A stretch of 46,807 nucleotides of DNA. It comes from a virus. Of the stretch, positions 8,031-15,880 are shown one piece after another; position 1 is the first letter of the stretch, and every line of letters starts with the position of its first letter. The stretch is taken from positions 1 through 46,807 of IMG/VR virus record IMGVR_UViG_3300015262_000016. One strand, 5' to 3'. The position numbers and the translations under genes were made by a program. A model generated the notes under the pieces. That model was not told the DNA's origin. It saw only the letters and a list, made by a program, of their open reading frames with translations, and did not search any database.

Positions 8031-8707
8031 AGTCCTCCGTTTCTTCCTGCTGATGGGTAGCCACCCCAGGGCAGCACGGCGTTCTGTCCGAATCTGCACT
8101 TGCAACCGGAAAGCCGCTTACTGCAAACATCAAGGGCGGGGTCATCCACTGGGTTGTTGTTCCTATCGAAGAACGTTACGCCCGCCCAGCTACAGCCGGA
8201 CACAGGGTCTCGGTAGTTGAACGTGCAGAGAGTCGCGGTAACTTGCCGAGCAGGTAGCTGCACGCCGGAGAAGTCGAGAGCGGATGCGAGCCGGAACGAG
8301 ACACTTACCGGCGTCTCCTCCGTACGTTGCTCGATTCGCCATACCTCAACAGCGGTGTATTCGGATGCGTCGGCGGTTGCGGCTCCGTCGAGATACTGCT
8401 CAAGCGTCCAGAGCCTGCGCACGACTGCGCCGACCATATCGGCAAACGCGATACAGAGGGCAGAGATAGACCCGTCAACGTTGGATACGGTGAGGGTCGG
8501 TGACGGCTGGCTCTGCGACCCCGTGCGAGCGAAGCCGGATGCGGTGATGGGCCACGGTGTGTAATCATGGCCGCCCCATTTGATGGGACCGGATTGTAGG
8601 TGCGCATGGAACCGCAGCACATCGCCGCCGAGCGGGGTTAGGTCTACCTCATATAGTTCGATACGTGCGCCGGGACTGTTCGACTGGACGGCGGCCCCAA
8701 TCGTCAT
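8027..8707 (-). CDS. L: Minor tail protein L
   Basis: A 226-residue lambda L-family protein of the tail tip. The C-terminal part has the cysteines expected for an iron-sulfur site (CTFNYRDPVSGCSW and CSKRLSGCKCRFG). It sits between the inserted tail-fibre gene and K, and its start overlaps the fibre stop. It probably forms the ring linking the tail tube to J. Confidence 0.92.
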   Translation of the reverse strand: MTIGAAVQSNSPGARIELYEVDLTPLGGDVLRFHAHLQSGPIKWGGHDYTPWPITASGFARTGSQSQPSPTLTVSNVDGSISALCIAFADMVGAVVRRLWTLEQYLDGAATADASEYTAVEVWRIEQRTEETPVSVSFRLASALDFSGVQLPARQVTATLCTFNYRDPVSGCSWAGVTFFDRNNNPVDDPALDVCSKRLSGCKCRFGQNAVLPWGGYPSAGRNGGL

Positions 8708-10011
8708 TTCACGGCCTTTTCTAGTGCGGCAACGCGGGTTCGCAATGTCACATTTTCATCGGCTAACGCGATGATAGCCGCAGCCAAATCCGGTGTTACC
8801 TTTGAATAATCAACAGATTGATAAACAGGTTTTCCGTCTGAATCCACGGCGTCCTTTTCACCGCTAACCGCATGGGGTGCGACTTCCTGCAACTTGTGGG
8901 CAAGAAACATCGGATACACTTTACCCGGTTGGGATTTGTATTCCGCCATCACCGGACAAAACCGACGAACACGCGCGATAGGGTCGACGACCTCGCCAAA
9001 CAGGTTTTTAAGTCGGTAATCGGAGCCCACGTTAAACGAGGATGCCACCATTGGGGCGTAGGCGCCGGAATTCCAACTTACGCACTCCAATGACGCATTG
9101 CTGTTGTTGTAGCGAAAGATAACCGCACCGTTACCGGCTCTAAACCCAATTCCAGTTTGCGCCAGATCGCTCTCAACAACAAACGTTTGGTCACCCCATT
9201 CGCCCGTCTCCTGACTCGCGTTTATTCGCTTGCGTGCTTTTAAAATCTGGAATGTATTTACTGTGGCATAGTTCCCAGGATTAAGATTGCTTGAATCCCA
9301 AGGCGTGGCTCCCGCCCACGTGGGGCGCGTGGCAAACTGAACCATACCGGTGCTCCGAGTAATGCTAAACGGGGTATCAATCCACGTCCCATTATCCGCG
9401 TATCGTGAGCACGCGAAATTTGCCCCCGAGTTCGAGCCGGATTCTGGGGAGTTATCGGTTAGCAGTTGCCAACGTGGCTGGGTGCCGGTCGCAAAAGTGA
9501 GCACCTTATACTGACCCGCGCTGCCGCCTATTTGGACGCCTGCTACCCCGCTAGGAGATGTAACCGTGAGGCTTCCGTTTACCGTCTCGTTATCGCTGGC
9601 TGAACGTCCGCGCATGAGAACACTCCACGCATGTACTCCGTCCGTGTCCAGCGTAGCCGCCTCTCCTGGGTTCAGCCTAGACAGCGCGAGCGTATCGCCA
9701 GAGCCCGCCGTAATTGCCAAGGTGACGACGGTAGCTCCGACGTTGCGGAGATGCACAACGCTGTCCGCAGGGCAGGTATTCGCAGCAGGGACGTTAACCG
9801 TACCCGTCGCTGAAAAGGCAAGATTGATCCTCTTCCCGATGTGCGCAGAGGTCAATGCTTGAGCTTGCGTGATGGTTGCGCCCGAAACCAAAGCAGCCTG
9901 ATTACTCAGAGCATCTACATTGGCGTTAATCTTGGTGAAGCCGACCCGGACCGTATCACCTTCCTTTCCATCAGGGGCCGTACCAAGGTTGATCTTCTGC
10001 AATACAGACAA
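8704..10011 (-). CDS. Tail fibre with S74 chaperone domain
   Basis: 435 residues. The N-terminal part (LGTAPDGKEGDTVRVGFTKI) is the phage-particle attachment motif seen in many siphovirus fibres; the middle is beta-rich. From about residue 330 there is an intramolecular chaperone peptidase_S74 domain (GSDYRLKNLFGEV, catalytic Ser-Lys), which trimerises the fibre and cuts itself off. The terminal helix (ENVTLRTRVAALEKAV) is a coiled coil. It lies between M and L, a place without a gene in lambda, so it looks like an inserted host-range module. Confidence 0.88.
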   Translation of the reverse strand: MSVLQKINLGTAPDGKEGDTVRVGFTKINANVDALSNQAALVSGATITQAQALTSAHIGKRINLAFSATGTVNVPAANTCPADSVVHLRNVGATVVTLAITAGSGDTLALSRLNPGEAATLDTDGVHAWSVLMRGRSASDNETVNGSLTVTSPSGVAGVQIGGSAGQYKVLTFATGTQPRWQLLTDNSPESGSNSGANFACSRYADNGTWIDTPFSITRSTGMVQFATRPTWAGATPWDSSNLNPGNYATVNTFQILKARKRINASQETGEWGDQTFVVESDLAQTGIGFRAGNGAVIFRYNNSNASLECVSWNSGAYAPMVASSFNVGSDYRLKNLFGEVVDPIARVRRFCPVMAEYKSQPGKVYPMFLAHKLQEVAPHAVSGEKDAVDSDGKPVYQSVDYSKVTPDLAAAIIALADENVTLRTRVAALEKAVK

Positions 10012-10014
10012 GTC

Positions 10015-10353
10015 TTAGAAAACCTCCTGAAATGTTGCTGTGAGTGTCCATACGTTGCCGCCTTCCGGATGTCGCGCGATGCCTTGCGAGTCGCAGACGA
10101 ACAAGCCTTTTGCACGGCGAGGCGGAGTCCATTCGAAGCGCTGCGCGCCGCGTGTCCCTTTGAGGAACGTATAGATTGCGTCGATAGTCTCCGCGTCGTT
10201 TCGGAACGTGACGGGCCACACGTCGGCCGCGTTATTGATTCCGTTCGGCGCGCGCTGGCTATAGCCGTCCCCGAACTGGGCGACAAGCACATCGAATTTC
10301 GTTGTGCCGGTCACATCCAGCAGCGGGGACCATGTGAATACAGGGTAAGCCAA
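10015..10353 (-). CDS. M: Minor tail protein M
   Basis: A 112-residue lambda M-family protein. Typical features are the N-terminal FTWSPLLDVTG, the central FGDGYSQRAPNGINN and RNDAETIDAIYTFLKGTRG, and RFEWTPP. It belongs to the tail-tip complex and immediately follows the tape measure gene, as in lambda H-M-L. Confidence 0.92.
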   Translation of the reverse strand: MAYPVFTWSPLLDVTGTTKFDVLVAQFGDGYSQRAPNGINNAADVWPVTFRNDAETIDAIYTFLKGTRGAQRFEWTPPRRAKGLFVCDSQGIARHPEGGNVWTLTATFQEVF

Positions 10354-10355
10354 CG

Positions 10356-13178
10356 TCAGATTTGCCCGTACTTCATTTGAAAGGCGAAGCCTCCTTGTTC
10401 GCGCATGCGTTGCTCCATTCGAATATCAATCCAAGACTGCACGTACCGCTGTAGGTCTTTCGCGTCTTGCTCAGATAATCCGCCGCCGCCGTGGTTGTTC
10501 ACCTGGACAGAAACCGGAGAGGAACCGCCAGAAGTGGCGGGAGACGGCGCGAGCGTCGCGGCGATACCACCTGTCGCGAAGTGCGCCATGTGACCGGAGT
10601 TAATCGCCTCAAGCAGGCTGCGGTACTTCTTCGTAGACGCGGCATTTATGACGAACTCGCCATTCGAGAGCATCGCGGGAATGCTGTCGCTGGTCGTTGT
10701 GCCTGGGCCGGCGATGGGGCCGCCGCCCGCACGGTGCAGTACGGGGCCACCTTCGCTAAAGAACGAGAAGGCACTAGCCATACCTTTGAAGATGCCAATC
10801 TCAGCTTGCCGCAAGGCGATCTTTGCGAGGTCCGCGAGGACAGACGTAGCGAACGAACTAAAGCTCGCCTTACCCGTGGTGATGAACGTATCGAGCGCGT
10901 TACTAACCGAGTCGAAGCCGCTACGAAAACCGGTTACGATCGCTTCCGCTGTCGTTTGCGACGAACCTACGAGGTCCGCATATCCCTTCTTGAACTGCTC
11001 GCCGAACGATTCTCGGATCGACCGTTGGCGCTGCAGGTTCTCCTCAAACGCTTCCGTTTGCTTCCGATAACTATCGCCCGCGATGGTTAGCTTTTGTTGG
11101 TACTCTTGCTGGTCGGCGTTCGGGCTGCTGTATTGCTCGTTAAGAGATGCAACTTTTCGTTCGAACTGATCGCGGAGCGCCGCGCGTGCATCGTACACGG
11201 CCTTCTCATCAGCCAGCATGTTGCGCGTGTTGAACGTGTCCGCGTACTGGTTGAGTTGCGCGCCGAGTGCCGTAGCCTCCTGCATCGAGAACTTCGCTAC
11301 GTTCGCTGCACGCTGGGCCTGATACTTCGCCAGTGCGTCCGTGAGGTCCGCGTCGATCTTCTTCCGTTCCTCCGCGAGACGGAGGTATTCGGCGTTAGCG
11401 GTTTCGTAGGTGGACTTCTCTTTCTTCGCTGACGCGATGTCCGCCCGCTGCTTGGCGTTCGCGATCTGCTGATCGAGTGCCTTCGCCTGGATGTCGTGTA
11501 GGCGTTGGAAGTACGATTCCGAATCAATCAGCCCTGCGTCGCGTTGCGCTTTGAGGGATGCCTCCGAGCGCTTCGCCTCCGCCTCAATCAGCCGGTTCAT
11601 GCCGGCCAGGCGAGCAAGTTCCGCATTGAGGCCGCCTTCGCTGGCGTGCTTGCGGTTCTTGTTTGCGTACGACTCGTTGATCTGCGCTACGTTATCCTGA
11701 TGCCGCTTGAGTGCTTCCTCATACTTCGCGGAGTTTTTGTCTAGGTCGCGTGTTGCGTTCGCGAACGCTTCGTTTTCCTGCTGTAGCTCTAGGCTGTGCT
11801 TCTGCTTGGGCGTCGCGTACTTGTCCGAGCGGAGGTATTCACCGACCCGCACAGCAGCGTCTCCGCCTTTCGCTGCCCCTTCGCGTGATTGCCGCATCTT
11901 TTCTTCGGTGTCTAGCTGACCCCGGAGTGCGTTGAGCTTCGCTAGTTCTACTGCAAGTTCCCGCTTATTCGCGTCGAGGACGGAGGCTGACACGGCGGCC
12001 TTATTGCCGTGCGTCGTCGCTTGGTCCTGAATGGTCTTTTGCAGGTTGGCGACTACTTCCGTCTGTGCGCGCAGTTTCTCGATAGTGCCGGCCGGCGTGC
12101 CGACGTTCATAACAGCAGCGGAGTAGTGCTTGACCGTCGCGATAAGCGAGTTCCACCAGCGCTGTACTACGCCGATGTTCTGCGTTGCGTTTGATGCGAA
12201 AGCGTCGTGGGAGCCTGCGAGGTCACGAAGGATTGCCTTGTACGCTCCTGCCTTGTCGCCAGCCTTGACATAGTTCTCAATTTCTTCGATCTGGGCGGCG
12301 TTGAACGTGTGGTGTGCCTTCTGATACTCAGACACCCACTTAAGCACGTCGTCCTGAATCTTGGCGATCGACTCTGCGGCCTTGTCGAAGCCGATACCGA
12401 TATCCGACGACATCGCAAGCGCGGCTTTCGTGGCGAGCGCGAGGCTATCGCCCGTGACAGCGCCGGTAGACGCGACCGCCGCCATTGCTTCGCGCACGTC
12501 ACTAAGGGAAGTGTGTGTGTCGCGGAGGCGGTTCGACATGAGCACCATTTGCTCCGTTGTCATGCCAAGGTATCCGCCCGTGGCCGTGATCGCCTTGTTG
12601 AACTGCTGCGCCGATTCGTAGCCCGCGTAGACCTGCTTGGCAAACAGGAATGCCGCACCGGCCGCAGCAGTAAGCCCCATGCCGAGCGGAGACATAATCA
12701 GGCTCAGTGCGTCGGATGCCTCAGCCATCACCAGCATGGACCCGGCGAACCGTTTCCACTGACCTTGTGACGCTTCGTGCGCGAGAACGAGCATTTCGCG
12801 GCGCGCGGCGGAGTTGTTGATACTGAACGAGTGCGCCGCATGTGCGGCTTGTTGGATCGCCGCCGCTTGGGCGGAGAACGCTTGCGTAACACCGCGCGCG
12901 GCGGCCTGCTGATTGAGCATTTCCAACCGCGTCTTACCTGCTGTCGCTTGGAGGCGGTCGTACTGGTCTACGAGTTTCTTTGCTTCGCGTGCGGTGAGGT
13001 TGTAGCCGTTGCTGGCGGCTTCCTGCATCGCGCGTTGTACGGCTTCTTGCTTGCGCCGTACTTCTTCCTGTGACGCGTTTAACTGCGCGTTCGCCGCACG
13101 GAGTTGGCCGATACCCGCCTGTGCGCCGGAGGCATCAACCGAATAGCGTACGGTTACGTTGTTGTTGCTACCGCTCAC
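10356..13178 (-). CDS. H: Tail tape measure protein
   Basis: 940 residues; sets tail length and is probably injected into the cell. Long alpha-helical and coiled-coil stretches (residues 10-110, 370-700), rich in Ala, Gln and Lys, surround a hydrophobic segment at about 150-185 (LMVMAEASDALSLIMSPLG, LTAAAGAAFLF). The C-terminal region (GFRSGFDSVSNALDTFITTG, HRAGGGPIAGPGTTTSDSIP, LSNGEFVINA) is the conserved lambda-type tape measure end. Its start overlaps the upstream gp10-like gene. Confidence 0.95.
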   Translation of the reverse strand: MSGSNNNVTVRYSVDASGAQAGIGQLRAANAQLNASQEEVRRKQEAVQRAMQEAASNGYNLTAREAKKLVDQYDRLQATAGKTRLEMLNQQAAARGVTQAFSAQAAAIQQAAHAAHSFSINNSAARREMLVLAHEASQGQWKRFAGSMLVMAEASDALSLIMSPLGMGLTAAAGAAFLFAKQVYAGYESAQQFNKAITATGGYLGMTTEQMVLMSNRLRDTHTSLSDVREAMAAVASTGAVTGDSLALATKAALAMSSDIGIGFDKAAESIAKIQDDVLKWVSEYQKAHHTFNAAQIEEIENYVKAGDKAGAYKAILRDLAGSHDAFASNATQNIGVVQRWWNSLIATVKHYSAAVMNVGTPAGTIEKLRAQTEVVANLQKTIQDQATTHGNKAAVSASVLDANKRELAVELAKLNALRGQLDTEEKMRQSREGAAKGGDAAVRVGEYLRSDKYATPKQKHSLELQQENEAFANATRDLDKNSAKYEEALKRHQDNVAQINESYANKNRKHASEGGLNAELARLAGMNRLIEAEAKRSEASLKAQRDAGLIDSESYFQRLHDIQAKALDQQIANAKQRADIASAKKEKSTYETANAEYLRLAEERKKIDADLTDALAKYQAQRAANVAKFSMQEATALGAQLNQYADTFNTRNMLADEKAVYDARAALRDQFERKVASLNEQYSSPNADQQEYQQKLTIAGDSYRKQTEAFEENLQRQRSIRESFGEQFKKGYADLVGSSQTTAEAIVTGFRSGFDSVSNALDTFITTGKASFSSFATSVLADLAKIALRQAEIGIFKGMASAFSFFSEGGPVLHRAGGGPIAGPGTTTSDSIPAMLSNGEFVINAASTKKYRSLLEAINSGHMAHFATGGIAATLAPSPATSGGSSPVSVQVNNHGGGGLSEQDAKDLQRYVQSWIDIRMEQRMREQGGFAFQMKYGQI

Positions 13179-13618
13179 GGACCTCCTTTCTTGTTCAGTG
13201 CCGCAAGGATGGTGTCGCGCGAGCGATCTACGGCGCGTTGCTTAACGGCTTCGAAGGCAGGTCGAACGAAGGGATGTGCAGGCATGCGCGAGTTGCCACC
13301 CTCCAGCATCGCCGCGAGGGATTTACGTGCCAGTTTGCCGCCGGTTTTCCAGCGTGATTTCGTGTCGCCTACGAACAGCGCGAGATAGGTTGCGTTCAGA
13401 CCCGCCGTGCTGTTCTCGCGGTCGTAGGTGACGGTCAAACCGGACGCTAGGTCGCCGGACTCGCGCGGGACACGAACCGCGATTTCGTTCTTGATTTCTG
13501 TGACGCCTGCCGCTGCGGCTTGACGCAACACAGATTCCGAAACGGTCGTATCGAGCGCGGCAATTTCGTTAGCCAGTGCGTCCGGGTTTTCTACGGAGTA
13601 CGATTTTCCGCGTGCCAT
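13175..13618 (-). CDS. HK97 gp10-like tail completion protein
   Basis: 147 residues similar in pattern to HK97 gp10/lambda Z-type neck or tail-completion proteins: an N-terminal helix, EIKNEIAVRVPRESGDLASG, then the C-terminal PAHPFVRPAFEAVKQRAVDR. Such genes normally lie between the head-closure and tail-terminator genes. Here it lies between the GT chaperone and the tape measure gene. It overlaps the end of the T frame by 50 bases and the tape measure start by 4. Confidence 0.8.
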   Translation of the reverse strand: MARGKSYSVENPDALANEIAALDTTVSESVLRQAAAAGVTEIKNEIAVRVPRESGDLASGLTVTYDRENSTAGLNATYLALFVGDTKSRWKTGGKLARKSLAAMLEGGNSRMPAHPFVRPAFEAVKQRAVDRSRDTILAALNKKGGP

Positions 13619-13952
13619 TCTTCTTTAGCTCCGCAAGGTTGACCCCGAAAACCGATGCCGCGATGTCCTCCGCGCTGCGAGCCGGCTCCGCCAACTTCGG
13701 CGTGCTGATCCACGGCATGAATTGACTAGGCAAGAGCGGGGGCGTGTTAGGTGTTCTGTTGACGTTGGCGATAACGCTCGCGATAGTTCCCGCGCGAAGG
13801 TCTGCGATGCGGTCTCCGAATGGTTCAATGGAGAAGTACGCGATCCATTCGCCAAACTCCGCGCTGGATACTTCGGCCTGAGCGCGCCTCACTGACATAC
13901 CGAGTTCTTTAGCCAGCCGGAACCACATCAGGCGTTCCGGGCTGGCCCTTAG
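13569..13952 (-). CDS. T: T frame of G-T tail chaperone (frameshift extension)
   Basis: This frame is reached by a -1 slip at the end of G. After the slip it reads LRASPERL and then MWFRLAKELGMSVRRAQAEV, 127 residues to the stop at 13569, giving a predicted G-T fusion of about 238 residues. Motifs EFGEWIAYFSIEPFGD and DIAASVFG match minor tail protein T-like assembly chaperones. An internal ATG at 13928 exists but has no obvious need if frameshifting operates. The fusion should wrap the tape measure during tail assembly. Confidence 0.85.
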   Translation of the reverse strand, partial: LRASPERLMWFRLAKELGMSVRRAQAEVSSAEFGEWIAYFSIEPFGDRIADLRAGTIASVIANVNRTPNTPPLLPSQFMPWISTPKLAEPARSAEDIAASVFGVNLAELKKNGTRKIVLRRKPGRTG

Positions 13953-14284
13953 TTTTTTGCGGCTTCGGCCTCTGCTGCTGCACCAATGTTGTTGATTCGC
14001 ATGGAGACGGCCGCCATTTCGGCAACAGCCGTTGCACGCGATTCCTTGAGGGCGGCAACGTCATCGAGGGTGAACATCGGACGATCCTGGTCATCAACGA
14101 CCGTCGAGACCACGATAAGCGCCTCAAAGCGGGCGTTGCTAAAGTCGTCGCCCATATTCCGGGTCATCGATTCGCGTGCGTCGCCGGACAGTTCCTTGAA
14201 GCGAAGTTTTGCGCCGCCGAGGGCTTTAATCGGCTCCTCATGGATGGCCGGGGCGATAGCTGCGAAGATTTGTTCTTTGTTCAT
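13949..14284 (-). CDS. G: Tail assembly chaperone G
   Basis: 111 residues (MNKEQIFAAIAPAIHEEP, KLRFKELSGDARESMTRNMG, ending EAEAAKN). Size, helical content and position between the major tail protein and the tape measure gene fit the lambda G chaperone. The last codons carry an A AAA AAC slippery heptamer. Its start lies 3 bases after the stop of a small upstream frame, so translation may be coupled. Confidence 0.85.
   Translation of the reverse strand: MNKEQIFAAIAPAIHEEPIKALGGAKLRFKELSGDARESMTRNMGDDFSNARFEALIVVSTVVDDQDRPMFTLDDVAALKESRATAVAEMAAVSMRINNIGAAAEAEAAKN
13952..13958 (-). other. -1 ribosomal frameshift site (A AAA AAC)
   Basis: The minus-strand heptamer A AAA AAC is in the zero frame of G (GCA AAA AAC) and is followed at once by the TAA stop. 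A -1 slip continues in an open frame into T. This is a canonical slippery sequence in the position of the lambda G/T frameshift. Confidence 0.88.
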
Positions 14285-14287
14285 GCG

Positions 14288-14440
14288 TTATTGGCAGCTT
14301 TCGCAGCCTTCCTCAAAGTTGCAGACGGTGGGAGCGGACGCGGATTGCGCCTCACGAATTAGCCGGTTGATTACCGGCACGGCGTTCGCTTGGACTTCCT
14401 CCATAGCGAGCCGCACCAGTTCATCTATGCGATCACGCAC
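14288..14440 (-). CDS. Small unknown protein after tail tube
   Basis: A 50-residue frame (VRDRIDELVRLAMEEVQANA, then INRLIREAQSASAP and CNFEEGCESC) from a GTG that overlaps the tail tube stop by 8 bases. It ends 3 bases before gene G. The helical half and three C-terminal cysteines give no family. It could be real and couple translation to G, or be a spacer frame. Confidence 0.45.
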   Translation of the reverse strand: MRDRIDELVRLAMEEVQANAVPVINRLIREAQSASAPTVCNFEEGCESCQ

Positions 14441-14870
14441 CGACAGTAACGGTGATGTCGCCAGTGATTTCCAGGTTGACTGCGCCGGTAACAACCTGAT
14501 CGACCTTGGCCGAGATGGGGAAGTCCTTCACGAAGGCGCTGAATTCCAGCGTGGAACCATCCGAGAGGGTCGCGCGGAAGTCGATGGACGTACCGGCCTT
14601 CTTCGCAGCCAGGAGGGCTGAATGCGAAGGCTCTTTAAGGTTCGTGTTGATGGTGAGCGTTACTTGGCCCCAGTCTTGGAGGCCGAGCCGCTTCTCTTTC
14701 GCTTTGCTGTCCAGGTCGGTAACGTCGATGACGTTTGCCGCGCCGTTGAAGCCGGAAAGGTCGGTGAGATTTTTGACTTTCGCCCATACAGGCGCACCGG
14801 TCGTTGCGGTGTTGTATTCGAGCTTAGTACCTTGGGCGTTGATTGCCGTCGATACGGTGTTTTCTGCCAT
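14433..14870 (-). CDS. Major tail (tube) protein
   Basis: A 145-residue siphoviral tail tube protein that polymerises around the tape measure. The pattern MAENTVSTAINAQGTKLEY, FNGAANVIDVTDLDSKAKE, GLQDWGQVTLTINTN, and a beta-rich C-terminus (VTGAVNLEITGDITVTV) is typical of lambda V/gp17-like tube proteins. It lies between the tail terminator and the chaperone genes as expected. Confidence 0.9.
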   Translation of the reverse strand: MAENTVSTAINAQGTKLEYNTATTGAPVWAKVKNLTDLSGFNGAANVIDVTDLDSKAKEKRLGLQDWGQVTLTINTNLKEPSHSALLAAKKAGTSIDFRATLSDGSTLEFSAFVKDFPISAKVDQVVTGAVNLEITGDITVTVGA

Positions 14871-15241
14871 TAATCCTCAGTGTTGTACGTGATGGAGAAG
14901 TCCAGAGACGACCCGTAAAGGAGCGTGTCGGATTCGAAGTTGCTGACAGGCCCGCCGATGGGGACCGCCTTCGTTTGCGGATTTACCAGCGCTTGCTTTA
15001 CTTGCCGCATTAGCTGCCCGGCCTCTTTGCGCGTTTTGGCCCATACGCTGATCTGAACGCGGGCGTTCTCGGTGTCCGGTAGTTCGTTGTCCAGACCCGT
15101 GAAGTCCTGCCCGCCGACCACTTGATACGTGATCCATGGAGCCGGAGTTTTTGCGGGGGCAACGTCGGGATAGACTTGACCGGAGGCGAGAGAGGCGAGC
15201 GCTTTGTAAACGATCGACTCAACCATCGTTCGCGTTCTCAT
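14870..15241 (-). CDS. Tail terminator/completion protein (DUF3168)
   Basis: 123 residues: MVESIVYKALASLASGQVYPDVAP, PWITYQVVGG, TENARVQISVWAKTRKEAGQLM. This matches the DUF3168/gp17-like fold that caps the tail tube. It overlaps the head-closure gene by 23 bases and abuts the tube gene. Confidence 0.85.
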   Translation of the reverse strand: MRTRTMVESIVYKALASLASGQVYPDVAPAKTPAPWITYQVVGGQDFTGLDNELPDTENARVQISVWAKTRKEAGQLMRQVKQALVNPQTKAVPIGGPVSNFESDTLLYGSSLDFSITYNTED

Positions 15242-15593
15242 TACAAACTAGGTCCGTGTACTCGCGAGATGCCACGTTAGGCAGGACGGATGCGATATTG
15301 AAGATGACACCCTGGGCTACGGCACGGTCGCCGTTGGTCACATCGTTGCGGTAGCGAATGCGTATGCTGGCGGAGCCGATGTCTACCGACGTGCCGCCCG
15401 TGATGCGCTCTTTCCCGTTAAGCTGGAGAACTGCGCCCCAGACGGACGCGTATTCCGTCCACACGTCAATCTCTTGCCCGGTATCAGGATCGCGGCCGGA
15501 CGTGCGGCGCTGTAGGGACACCTTGTTACGGAGCGTCCCGGCGCGGACGCCGGTTACGACGCGCCGCGTTGGACGACTGGGAATGCTTCTCAC
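15219..15593 (-). CDS. Head-tail adaptor (head closure)
   Basis: 124 residues from a GTG start that overlaps the connector stop (GTGA). AGTLRNKVSLQRRTSGRDPDTG, EYASVWGAVLQLNGKE and IRYRNDVTNGDRAVAQGVIF are typical of the SPP1 gp16-like/phage head-tail joining family (PF05521). It forms the ring between the connector and the tail. Confidence 0.87.
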   Translation of the reverse strand: MRSIPSRPTRRVVTGVRAGTLRNKVSLQRRTSGRDPDTGQEIDVWTEYASVWGAVLQLNGKERITGGTSVDIGSASIRIRYRNDVTNGDRAVAQGVIFNIASVLPNVASREYTDLVCNENANDG

Positions 15594-15880
15594 ACTAGGG
15601 CCGGGTCGCGGTCGCGCATGAGGAGTGATTGGACTGCGGGGCCAATCGGATCGTTGGCCCCTTCGCGATCCTCGTAGAGCGATGCGAGGACCAAGAGAAC
15701 GGCGGTGCGGACACGCGGCGGCACGGTATCCGCTGTGTACGCTGCTGCCTCAACCGTTTTGAGGTAGCCCACGACGATATCGCTAGCTGCGGAGACGAGG
15801 CTTGCAAGTTCTCCATCGCTGTCCGTATCCGTAATCCGCAGTTGTGCTTTTGCTTGCGCGAGGGTGATTAGGTCACTCAT
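15590..15880 (-). CDS. Head-tail connector (gp6-like)
   Basis: A 96-residue helical protein: MSDLITLAQAKAQLRITDTD, ASDIVVGYLKTVE, PPRVRTAVLLVLASLYEDRE. This is the HK97 gp6-like connector under the portal. The ATG at 15880 overlaps the end of the portal gene by 8 bases; the longer open frame up to 16084 is antisense-type extension inside the portal gene. Confidence 0.9.
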   Translation of the reverse strand: MSDLITLAQAKAQLRITDTDSDGELASLVSAASDIVVGYLKTVEAAAYTADTVPPRVRTAVLLVLASLYEDREGANDPIGPAVQSLLMRDRDPALV

